Assembly: GCF_000090795.2 (NCBI RefSeq)
Contig: NW_003546277.1
Span: 126,789-163,714 of the forward strand
Origin: Amphimedon queenslandica
Taxonomy: Eukaryota; Porifera; Demospongiae; Haplosclerida; Niphatidae
Direction of reading: 5' to 3'
Length of the DNA: 36,926 bases
Shown: positions 1 through 9,229 of the stretch, one piece after another
How the letters are laid out: each line of letters starts with the position of its first letter
Numbering within the stretch: the stretch's first letter is position 1
The notes under the pieces: model-generated
Told to the model about the DNA's origin: nothing
Database searches by the model: none
Seen by the model: only the letters and a program-made list of their open reading frames with translations
Made by a program: the position numbers and the translations under genes

Positions 1-15
1 CTCTCTCTCTCTCTC

Positions 16-48
<33 letters not shown>

Positions 49-130
49 TCCCCCCCCCTCTCTCTCTCTCTCCTTCTCTCTCTCCCCCCCCCTCTCTCTC
101 TCTCTTTATCTCTCTTTCCCTCTCTCTCCT
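1..130. repeat. CT-rich microsatellite
   Basis: Nearly pure (CT)n interrupted by short C-runs. It touches the window edge, so its true length is unknown. Confidence 0.9.
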
Positions 131-1784
131 TCTCTTCCCATTAGCTTTTCTATTTCAAGTACAGTTAAAAAGTCATCAATGAAATCCAGCAAACGGTAAA
201 AGATTTACATTGCAAATGATTTTAACAAAAAACAAAATAAATAATCAATTCAACACGTGCATAGTGTACACTGTAGGCGGAATGGCTTCACAGCAATCAC
301 TTTTTGTATACATGTACGTGTGTATGATATACTTGTATGGTTGATTCCTAGTAATGTAACGTTATGTTAATTCATAGTGCACTGATTCCTGGTATTGTGT
401 ATACAATTACTGTAATTATGTATGTTTAATCATGTATATGAAATAGTAATATGGATGACATAGATTGTGTAGGAAGAATGATTACGTTAAGATGTCAATT
501 GGTATGTTTGATTGTAGGAGTTAGGATGATGTGATGAGGACAGATGTCACTAGTATATCATATTTAGTCTATACATGTCGTCATCCGTCACTTTGTGAAT
601 TAACGTCTAGTCAAGTACATGAGAGATTACAGCTTATAAACATTGCCTTTACATCATAATTTAGGAGAGGGAGGGAGAGGGTCGGTATAAAATGATAATA
701 AATGTATTGACATTTAGGGAGGGGGTCTTTGTTAAAATTGGGGAATAGGGGATTAAGACTACTAAAATCTAGGGGGACTTTACCCCCCCCCCACCTACTT
801 TACTTAATATTCAAGTTTTATACTAACTAGTATGATACTGGGTTGCTATCATTAGTGTGGGTGGGTGGGTACTACACATGTTCTTACTACATGTAAGTAT
901 GCTGTATATTATAATTACTGAGAGTATTTCTGCTGTTTGTTTATTTAGTGATATGTCAATCCTATCCAAACAGTAATATACCTTAATGTGATTGGTTGGT
1001 TATCATATGGTTATCATATTCTTGGGATTAGTGCCACATTGTTCACTATTGAGGTGTGACATCATTTAGTTTAACTTCTCGGTAATTTTGTTGTCATTAT
1101 TATCCTCTTCTTATGTACACATGTACTTCATCATTTACCTTTTATGATATCAGTACTAGCCGATACATGTTCATATATGTATAGCAGGATTAATAAGAAG
1201 TTTATTTACATTATTATAATAACTTTATTACGTGTCAAACATCCTAAAATGGATAGTGTAATTTTCTTAGATCCAGATGATAAAATATGACGTATATATA
1301 TATATATATATATATATATTCTTTATTATAATTAGTATCTTTTTGCAGCTTATTGAATTATTGTTGCTTTTAGTTGCATTTATATTAAAAATGACATATA
1401 CTTGTGTACAATATCATATCATGGTCCATTTGTCCTCTATACACTGACTAATGTACGTGTGTGTATTACATATATGTGTGTATTATGTGTGTGTATTACA
1501 TATGTGTGTGTAATCAAGTGATTGTTTTGCTAACTGTGGAGGGAGATTATCATAGTTTATGATTTCAGACTAAATGCATGTAAGGGTCTCCTCCTATGTG
1601 GGATTATTACTGTTTCACTCTCTCTCTCTCTTCCTCCATATCTCCCCTCCTTTGTTTCTTCTCCCTCTCCTAACTTCTACTATTCTTCTTTCTCTTTCTC
1701 TCATTTGCAAAGTTATATACTTCCAAACTGAACTTGAACTGAGATAGTTTGTTATTATATAACGTGACCTTGAGGCGTATATGC

Positions 1785-1785
<1 letters not shown>

Positions 1786-1853
<68 letters not shown>
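1786..1853. repeat. (GT)n microsatellite
   Basis: About 34 uninterrupted GT units. The open frame across it (Cys-Val repeats) is an artefact of the dinucleotide repeat. Confidence 0.95.
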
Positions 1854-1855
<2 letters not shown>

Positions 1856-1935
1856 ATTTTACAGAATTTATCATTTTTATTCGTATTCTTTTTATCATTT
1901 CTTTGATTATGTTTTTGAAGTTCTTCTCATCATAG

Positions 1936-2158
1936 GAAGAGTGCAAAGTCGGCTGCTAAGGAAAAGGATGGACGGAAAAAAGGAAAAAGGAAGACACTAG
2001 AGCATGAGAGTGACGCAGAGGAAAGTGATGACTCTCTTGTAGGAGAACATTCACCTTTTGTTCGTAATCGTTCAAGGTCAGAGGGAGAGAGAGGAGGAAG
2101 GATTGGGGGAGAGAGAGAGAGAGAGCAAGGATATCAGAGGAGTACACAGAAAGGCTGA
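1936..2158 (+). CDS. terminal exon of unrecognised gene (partial)
   Basis: An AG acceptor at 1934-1935 follows a T-rich tract and opens a frame (first full codon at 1937) that runs to TGA at 2156-2158. The translated tail is lysine-rich (KSAKSAAKEKDGRKKGKRK), then acidic (EHESDAEESDDS), then rich in Arg, Ser and Gly. It looks like a disordered, possibly nuclear C-terminus. No upstream exon is recognisable in the window, so the gene would begin before base 1 or behind a long intron. I cannot assign a family. A non-coding or UTR origin remains possible because the composition is simple. Confidence 0.4.
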
Positions 2159-2198
2159 GAAATAGTCAGAAAGCAAAACAATATCAGACTATGCAGTA

Positions 2199-2288
2199 TA
2201 GTACAGATCATGTGGAGATGAGATATGGTAGTACAGATCATGTGGGGATAAGATATGGTAGTACAGATCATGTGGGGATGAGAGTGAT
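2199..2288. repeat. 30-bp tandem repeat, three copies
   Basis: Three consecutive near-identical 30-bp units, each beginning GTACAGATCATGTGG, differing by one or two bases. They lie just downstream of the terminal exon ending at 2158, probably in its 3' UTR or the intergenic space. Confidence 0.85.
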
Positions 2289-2519
2289 TCATCATGTGTT
2301 ATTGTGATTTGGCTCATTTCAGATGTTGTATCCTCTTTTAGGCCAAAGGGTTCCAGTGATCCTGTCCCCTCTATGACTAGTGACAGCTAATCCTTTCCCT
2401 CTCTGACTATCTTTCTTTCCCTCTCTTCCCCTTCTGCTTTCCAAATTTTCCCCACAAAGAAATCACATACTATGTTAATTATATTCATTGCGCGTGGGCG
2501 GGCTCGAATGCTACGTGGG

Positions 2520-2527
2520 TATATAAA
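2520..2527 (+). promoter_or_regulatory. TATA box and GC box for the LST2-like gene
   Basis: TATATAAA lies 80 bp upstream of the ATG at 2607. A GC-box-like GGGCGGG sits just before it at about 2497-2503. Spacing suits a transcription start near 2550, giving a short 5' UTR. The other genes of the window show no such obvious TATA element. Confidence 0.5.
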
Positions 2528-2606
2528 CGATGCGGGCAGTGTAGAATTGCTAAAGGAAATAGTGAGAAAACTTCTTGTAGCTTAGTAGAAAACAATCAGA
2601 AGCAAG

Positions 2607-5600
2607 ATGCAGTCAATTAGGAGGCTCTTTTACAAGATAGCAGGGGTAAGTTTGACTGGAATCTTAGTATACAGAGAAATTATTGCACTATCCATCAATC
2701 CTAGCCTGATTCAAAACATCCCTTGGCTTTATTCCATCACTGCGACTTCTCAGTCATGCACCAGATGAGGGAGCTAAGCCAACTGATGAAGACTAACCCA
2801 GACAATCTAGATAGGCGCTCTCAGCTACTCCGCCAGCTCAAAGACTCCCAGCACAATCTTATTGGCGTTTTCAAGTATCTTGTGGAAACGGCCATTCCTG
2901 ATCTACAGATATCGACAGAGTTTAGGATCAAGTATCCAGACGAAATGCAGACTGAAGATTTCAATGGTACAATATCAACATTAATAATATCAAGTCTTTT
3001 CATTCTTTTTTTCTCTCTTTCCCTCTCTCTCTCTCTTCAATTCATGGCTCAGGATCAATTTGGTTTGGTGCAGAGGTGAGTATCAACATTAATAACTTGC
3101 TAATCATGGCATATTTCAAATATTTCTCTCTCTTCATTAGTGCTTAGCTGCTGGTTCCCAAATTGCTAATCATGAAATAGAATCACTAGAGATAAGACCG
3201 TATGCAACTCGTCTCTCAAAATCAATCAGCCAGCTCCGACAGAGACTAAGAGATGAAAGTCAACAGTATTACTATCACGAGCCTTTCTTCTCTGAAAGGG
3301 TAAGCCACTAACTGCAGCATTATGTAATTATATTAATAATACAATTAGCAGTGCATGACTTGTTGACAACATGTGTGCTATTTTTATCATGCCTACGTTC
3401 ATGGCTATTGATGTATACATGCAGTATCAAGTATCACATTTCATAACACTCATGGTTTAAGTCCATTCATGCTTTCTATGGTGACAGTTCCTAGAATGTC
3501 CTAGTATTGTGGTTTCAATGTTCAATGAGCTGTCAAAGCCTGGACTGTCACCACCGTCAAAGGGTACATCTTTTGCTCCTCCTGTTATTTTCCCTCTGGT
3601 GAAAGGGTGCAGCTTGTAAGCCCACACTGTATATACAAAGGGCCTTTGTAGACTGTGGGTGGCTGACTCCCATTTCCCTTAAGTCATAGCCACAATTCTG
3701 AAACTGTGGAGTTTTTCTATCCCCATGATAGTGTCCAGAGTATTTGCAATGTGGTTAGCAATTAATAATGTAACCATCAAGTTAAAGAGTTTGTCTTGCC
3801 AAATGCCACAATTATAACTCAGGAAATGATGTATGAACATTAAATTCCACTGAACTAATTTCTTTTGCATAGTAATGCACAGGCAATGTCAGGCATGCAT
3901 CACTTGGTACATCATATCCTGTACTATAGCTGTACATTTCCTTAGAATTTAATACATTTTAAAAATGTATTCTCTTTTTCCTCCTTCTACAGGTCAAAGA
4001 ACTCTTAAAAGAATTTGACCGAAGTTGGGTGGATTTTGAATTCAGGTTAGTTGCTTACCTTTTAATTACACTGATTACTACTCCAGCCTTTCCTTATGGG
4101 GATCTCTTGTGTAGTATACTAAAGTAATTTAATCCTCCTTTCTCTCCATACATAGATACATGAGTATAATGTTCAACATAAGAACAGAGACTCAGTTACT
4201 CCACCAACACGAACTAGCTGTCCTCTTCTCTGAAGCAACACTAAGGTAACTCATAATGGTGGTGGTTTTCAGTTTATTATGATGTAATTGTGATGTCATG
4301 AGCCAGTTGAAACTAATTAGAACAAGAGGCAGTTAGTTCACAATGAGAAGCCCTTGGGTTTTATATGCAATGTTTACGTAGTTAGTGCATGATGTTTTTG
4401 TGTGTGGTAGTCTTGCAAGGTTTCCATAAATACATTTTTGTGGTGTTGGTGTTATCTTTATCTGTTGTGATGGTGTAATTGATACATTTCTTTCTATGCA
4501 TACACAGGGCAATTGGAAATAATTATTTCACTGAAGACATGCTGGAAATGATGGATCCAACAATCATGTTTTCTATACCAAGACTCTCCATTATATTGTA
4601 AGTATACCTCATCAAGTCAGATAAACCTTTTATGACTCTCTCTCTCTCTCTCTCTCTAGTGGTTTAACTGTTAATGTTGATGGTCCTATTAATCCCAGAA
4701 GACCAAGGTCAAACACACCCTCATGCTTCAAGCAATACAACCGCTTACTCACGGAAATCAAGTAAGCAGTAGCAGAGCATGCAACAATGAAAAGCATTTC
4801 TTTAATTCACAAATGAATAATTTATATTATTTTCAATTTTCTTCACTTTTCAGAGATTCTTTAAGCTCACTAAGTGAAAAGGAGATCATTTCTCTTGAGA
4901 AGGCTCTGTGTAGCTGTGAGGATGCCAACACTCTCTCAACTGACGGAAGTGTTGATAATGAGGCACTTAAGGCACTCTTCATCTCAATATCAAAAGTGGC
5001 TGACCAGTTGCAGTCAAATTATCCCAGAGACCTAAGGGCCATCATGAAACAAGCCTACATCTTCACACTGAGCAAACCAGAAGATGAGGAAGAGACTATG
5101 GAAGAGAGAAGAAGGAGAGAAGCAAAGCTCAGAGATAGATTTGACATGCCTTCTGATTCCATTACATTTGACCTCTCACTAACTTCGTTAATGCATTCAT
5201 CGACTGAAAGTAAGTCCCGGTTTATTAATTAAGTTTGCAAGCTGGCAGCCAGTGAGGCAAACATCAAATGACACTGTCAACATTATAATTATTATTAAAT
5301 TAAACTGTCAACATTATAATTATCATTTAATTAAACTATTGTCCTTTTTTAGTGTGCACTGAATGGGAAGCTGATTCAGAGTCACATGCTTGTCACAGCT
5401 GCCACGATAAGTTCTCTTTCTTCAGACGTAAACATCACTGCAGGGCCTGTGGAAAGGTATGCCTTGCTCCAATCACATAGCCATATTAAGATTCACTTTC
5501 ATGTAGTTGTAATAACCACAACAGTGATCCTAGTCCATACACTCACTAAAGCATAATAAAATAAACTTAGCTTCAGGCAATGATAAACTTTATGTTGTTA

Positions 5601-5819
5601 GATGTATAAATATTATTATTATTATTATTATTATTATAGGTTGTTTGTGCCCAATGTTCTCCACATTACCTACCACAAGGGCCAAAAAATGATGACGATG
5701 ATGATGACGATGATGAAAGATTACTTAGAGTTTGCAATACTTGCTACATACGTGAATTAGGCAAAATCACTCAATCACTCTCTCTCAGGCCACAACTACC
5801 AAATGTCACTTCTTCCTAG
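2607..5819 (+). CDS. ZFYVE28: lateral signaling target 2-like FYVE protein
   Basis: LST2 family proteins are endosomal PI3P-binding negative regulators of EGFR signalling. Eleven exons keep phase throughout: 2607-2645, 2705-2966, 3053-3075, 3141-3299, 3993-4045, 4156-4245, 4508-4597, 4660-4761, 4854-5209, 5353-5456, 5640-5819, giving 485 aa. The N-terminal LST2 domain shows WFGAECLAAGS and FSIPRLSIILGLTV, matching the family. The C-terminal FYVE domain (about 396-466) has the WxxD start (W396-D399), RRKHHCRACG (416-425), four Cys pairs and RVC (456-458). Human ZFYVE28 is about 890 aa, so the long variable linker is largely missing. An unusual run of eight Asp (444-451) interrupts the FYVE domain. 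Exon 11 is preceded by an (ATT)n tract instead of a pyrimidine tract. Confidence 0.9.
5610..5637. repeat. (ATT)n microsatellite at a splice acceptor
   Basis: About nine ATT units run directly into the acceptor AG (5638-5639) of the last LST2-like exon. Confidence 0.85.
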
Positions 5820-5966
5820 CTGCACAGTTAGAGCACTATCATATCTTATAATCCAAGTCACACACAATCCATTCTCATTCCTACAAGTAGTAGATGATAC
5901 TACCAAGCTTCATTAAACTCTCTATTATATATATTATACATAATGACTGTCAAAATCTACTGTATG

Positions 5967-5967
<1 letters not shown>

Positions 5968-6002
<35 letters not shown>
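5968..6002. repeat. (ATT)n microsatellite between convergent genes
   Basis: About eleven ATT units lie in the 206-bp gap between the LST2-like stop and the stop of the orphan gene on the other strand. Confidence 0.85.
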
Positions 6003-6025
6003 GAAATAACAATTACATATTATCA

Positions 6026-6818
6026 TTATATACAATCAACTTTGTGTTCGAGAGGAAGGTGGCCTTCCCTGTGGGCACCAGTAGCTGTATTCATGACTCC
6101 TGCTGGCCTGTGACCCTGAACTGAAATCTTAAAATAAGAACATTACCATAAATATACAATTAAAGAAATTGATCTTACCTTCTCCGTTGGGTTTCGTATC
6201 AAAAAAATCTCTATACAGACTTCTATCCTGTTCATGACTATGACCATATCTTGGACCACTTTCATAGTGATGGTGATCTCTTCTTTGATGTGGTGGCTGA
6301 TAGTGAGAATCATACCCATAATGATGATGATCATAGTTTCTTCTCCAGTCAGTATCACCTAGGTGATAGCTCCTCTGCCCATATCTGTCATAATACTGGT
6401 AGCTTCTTCTCCAGTAATCACTGTCTCTACTTCTGCCGTAATAGCTGCTGCTCCATGGTGACCTCCATTTCTCACTTGATCTCCAATCAGCATCACAATA
6501 CGTCTCTCTTCTAGAGCTTTGTTGATCAAAATTTGAAACGGGCTTTGGCGAAATACTTCTCTCTCTATAGTCTCGCCTTGTTCTTTCTTTTGGCATGTGT
6601 TTCAAGTGAATCCCGGTTTCGTTGTTACTCTTGTCTCCCTCGTTAACAAGTTTTCTCAAATCCTTGAGGTAATTCTCTCGTTCCATACTGTGGCCCCTTG
6701 CATCACCAAATTCTAGAGTATGCATAATTAAAAAAACATTAACAATCATTAAAAACACAACAATATTGATAATGATTACTTTTGATGGCATCTTCAGTTT
6801 CAAAACCACAGTGCTCAA
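6026..6818 (-). CDS. secreted/membrane-anchored Tyr-Arg-His-rich orphan protein
   Basis: Two exons read from high to low coordinate: 6818-6179, then 6120-6026 (donor GTAAGA, acceptor TTTCAG), giving 244 aa. A hydrophobic segment (about residues 14-33, IIINIVVFLMIVNVFLIM) right after the start acts as a signal peptide or signal anchor; Met10 is an alternative start. The rest is very polar. The middle carries three loose repeats built on D-x-D-W/Y-W-R-R (CDADWRSS, DSDYWRRSYQYYD, DTDWRRNYDHHHYG), followed by a His/Tyr/Arg-rich stretch. Two Cys are present, one of them near the C-terminus. I recognise no family. The composition suits an extracellular matrix or metal-binding protein, but it also resembles RS-type disordered proteins; the hydrophobic N-terminus argues for the secretory route. 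Confidence 0.65.
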
Positions 6819-7112
6819 CTAGATATCTGAAAGGAATTGAATTAACATGATACCCAGCTTCACCGAAGCATTCATCACTACCTGCATATCAAATAGCCTG
6901 TTCTGTTAACACCATGAGTACAGTGTACTGCAACATATTCTAAGAAAGGCATCACAAGATGAAGGAAATTCACATTGATACATACCATTGCTCTCTTTGG
7001 AAAGAAATCGAGATAACCTTTCACTAAAACTACAAATTACAAATAAAACTAACTTCAAGAATAACAAAATAATTATTATTTAAAATTGTTATAACATTAT
7101 CATGCAATAAAT

Positions 7113-8453
7113 TCAATGAATAATCTCGTATATTATGATGTGTTCTTCCTCTGCTTTGAATGAACCAGTAAACATCAAAAACCGACAAGTGAGCACAGCC
7201 TCACCTCCCAGCAGCCTGTACCCAGTCACAGCTTCAGGGAATATATAAATGGGGTGTCTACCAAAGGAGGACTTGAAGACAAACTTGGCTTCGTATTTCT
7301 TCCAATCTCCCTGGGTCTCAGAAGCAAGTTGGAGGATTGTAACAGTGTATGGAGTTTCGTCTTCTTTTGTGGCCAGTTTTGCTTCAAATGCAGGATCGCC
7401 ATAAAATGCAACCACATCTCTATCATGAAGGAGCCCAGCACAATCTTTATCAACACCATGAGACACATCCTTTGGATCAATGCCACTGTCAATGATTGAT
7501 GCTACTTCAGGATACTCACTGTGTAGCTTATATATCAGAGATTGATTGTTAGCAAAGAATGACTGACTAAAGGAGAGTGTTCCAGGCATGTCGATGAAAT
7601 ATTGATGAACGCCCCAGCCACCATATCCATACCAGGTTGAAACAAGGTAGCCCGTCATTTGGACCACACCTACTGAATGCATCCAAGCCAATGCCATGCA
7701 ATTCTTTCCGTCTATATTTCCAACTAAACAATTTCCGGCGGCACTAAGGATCTTTGGTTTTCCGTTGTGTTTTATAGGATGTATTGAACCATCCAGTGCC
7801 TGGCCTACCATTTCGCCTGTTGGACAAATAAACTTTCCGCTCTTAAACGAGTAACCAATGTTCCAATCTCTTTCCGAGGCGTGACCACTGGTGACCATCA
7901 TGTCTACCCCTGTACCATTGGCCACATTTCTCTCCGCGCTCAGTTCCCCCGTAAGTACAGATGTAGCATCTAAAGGACACTCCTTCTTGACCACACCCTC
8001 TTCTTCTGTCACCTTGTGAACTGAAGCACCAGCGACCCCCTCGTTGTACCAAGACCCGGACTCAAATTTATTCAAGTTGACAGGTGTGCCTCCTAAAACC
8101 CTATGTACCGTGAGCTCCACCTCATTAATTGCAAATAGGACATCGTCTTCATTAATCCCAGTCAGTATCCCCCATATTGTATCAGTGTAAGGATTGGCTG
8201 GGTCTATTTTACGTGTCAGTTGATGAACTTCTACCACAAAAGGAGCAATAGCTTCAGAATAATGAGCCAAGAAACATGTATAAGCCGGTCGAAACTCACT
8301 CAATTGAGGCAAAACAGTTGAAACTTCTTCCCCATTTCCATAACAAAACACCTTTACTCTAGATGGCCATTTTGTCTCATACTTTACTCTCAGTGCTTCA
8401 AGAGCTTTAGGCCATTTCTCCTTCGTCCCTTCACTGTGGACTATGGCATACAT
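7113..8453 (-). CDS. intronless C25-like (gingipain-fold) protein, bacterial-type
   Basis: A single 446-aa open frame without introns, in a neighbourhood where almost every other gene is split into many short exons. Motifs resemble uncharacterised bacterial proteins with a C25/clan CD-like core: DPANPYTDTIWGILTG (about 84-99), a TSGHASERDW block (His191), SAAGNCLVGNID (Cys242), then WYGYGGWGVHQYF and FYGDPAFEAKL. His191 and Cys242 are plausible catalytic dyad residues, by analogy with gingipains and caspases. Upstream of the ATG this frame meets a stop in genomic DNA, but a splice acceptor at 8458-8459 would join it in frame to the DUSP11-like exons (8560-9172), giving a 564-aa chimera. Activity and substrate are unknown. 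The assignment rests on remembered motif patterns. Confidence 0.7.
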   Translation of the reverse strand: MYAIVHSEGTKEKWPKALEALRVKYETKWPSRVKVFCYGNGEEVSTVLPQLSEFRPAYTCFLAHYSEAIAPFVVEVHQLTRKIDPANPYTDTIWGILTGINEDDVLFAINEVELTVHRVLGGTPVNLNKFESGSWYNEGVAGASVHKVTEEEGVVKKECPLDATSVLTGELSAERNVANGTGVDMMVTSGHASERDWNIGYSFKSGKFICPTGEMVGQALDGSIHPIKHNGKPKILSAAGNCLVGNIDGKNCMALAWMHSVGVVQMTGYLVSTWYGYGGWGVHQYFIDMPGTLSFSQSFFANNQSLIYKLHSEYPEVASIIDSGIDPKDVSHGVDKDCAGLLHDRDVVAFYGDPAFEAKLATKEDETPYTVTILQLASETQGDWKKYEAKFVFKSSFGRHPIYIFPEAVTGYRLLGGEAVLTCRFLMFTGSFKAEEEHIIIYEIIH

Positions 8454-8559
8454 GATGCTTAGTCAGCAAATTGTTTAACTAACTAATCAATATTCATAGC
8501 TAGTTATGTTATTACAAGTAAAATAATTATTATTTTATTTTTATTTATTTTAAAATTAC

Positions 8560-9172
8560 CTTTTGTATATTTCTTCTGAAGGGATTTCGTGTCCTGGACA
8601 GCGTAGCTTGTAATGTTCGATACCCAAGTCTTCAAAAGACTGCAGGTGTAACAATAACTCATACATAATCTCAAGACTCTACCTTCCAGCTGTAGTAACG
8701 ATCGGTGTTTGTTAAATCAATTACAAGTCCCAGGTTTAAATTTTTCGATTGTAGCATTCTCACCAACTGAGTGGATGTGAATCTAAAATAAAAATAATGA
8801 TACTTACTGATATATTGCAGTGTTAGAGTCACAAGCCCATGTGCTTGCACAATGTATATCTTACAAGCCACACCCGATGGGTATTGCAAGGTTTCATCAC
8901 TTACTCTTTCTCTACTGGCACTCCAGTATCTATTCTTCTCTTTGCCATCTCCTCACTAGTCAGTCCTGTATTGAAAAACTGAACAAAAGGAACTATGGAG
9001 TAAGAACAATAGTACTAGTCTACTTCTTTGAGTGGTGTCTTTATCGCTATTATTCTAGTTCCTTCTATATGATCTTTTAAAGGAGTATAATCCAACCACC
9101 TTCAATGCAAAGAAATTATATCATTAGATAATATTATAATACTTTTGCTTACCTGTCGGGAACTTTCATCAT
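8560..9172 (-). CDS. DUSP11/PIR1-like RNA triphosphatase, N-terminal half only
   Basis: Five phase-consistent exons, from start to end: 9172-9153, 9099-9024, 8978-8905, 8782-8683, 8639-8560, 116 codons plus two bases. The protein begins MMKVPDRWLDYTPL and shows GTRIIAIKTPLKEF, LGLVIDLTNTDRYYSW and YKLRCPGHEIPSEE, matching the N-terminal half of DUSP11/PIR1 and capping-enzyme triphosphatases. These remove 5' phosphates from RNA through an HCxxGxxR loop. That loop and the rest of the domain are absent: only 102 bp separate the last donor (8558-8559) from the C25-like ORF. The leftover AG joins the C after the acceptor at 8458-8459 to make AGC, in frame with that ORF. The fragment is therefore a broken phosphatase, or the front half of a fused gene. 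Confidence 0.72.
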
Positions 9173-9229
9173 TTTTTTGCTGCAAATGCAAAGTGACAAG
9201 TAGCCCCACCCACCTAGCCCCGCCTTCCA
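9173..9229. promoter_or_regulatory. 57-bp head-to-head promoter region
   Basis: Separates the divergent ATGs of the DUSP11-like gene (-) and PYROXD2 (+). It holds an octamer-like ATGCAAAG, a CCCCACCC box and a CCCCGCC box, and no TATA box. Both 5' UTRs must be very short or overlap. Confidence 0.5.

Larger units (their letters stand above)
1..1935. other. non-coding low-complexity region
   Basis: I see no convincing exon here. The stretch opens with a CT-rich tract (1-130), then A+T-rich sequence with a (TA)n run at about 1293-1319, GT-rich patches at 1450-1512, a second CT-rich patch at 1616-1703 and a long (GT)n at 1786-1853. It is either intergenic DNA or a long intron of the gene whose last exon begins at 1936. 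Confidence 0.6.

Noticed and set aside
1749..2000. Open frame with Cys-Val repeats
   Set aside because: It is a translation of the (GT)n microsatellite. Only the downstream exon at 1936, in another frame, looks plausible.
8458..8559. Searched for a hidden exon with the DUSP11 HCxxGxxR loop
   Set aside because: The 102-bp gap is A+T-rich with stops and has no such motif on either strand.
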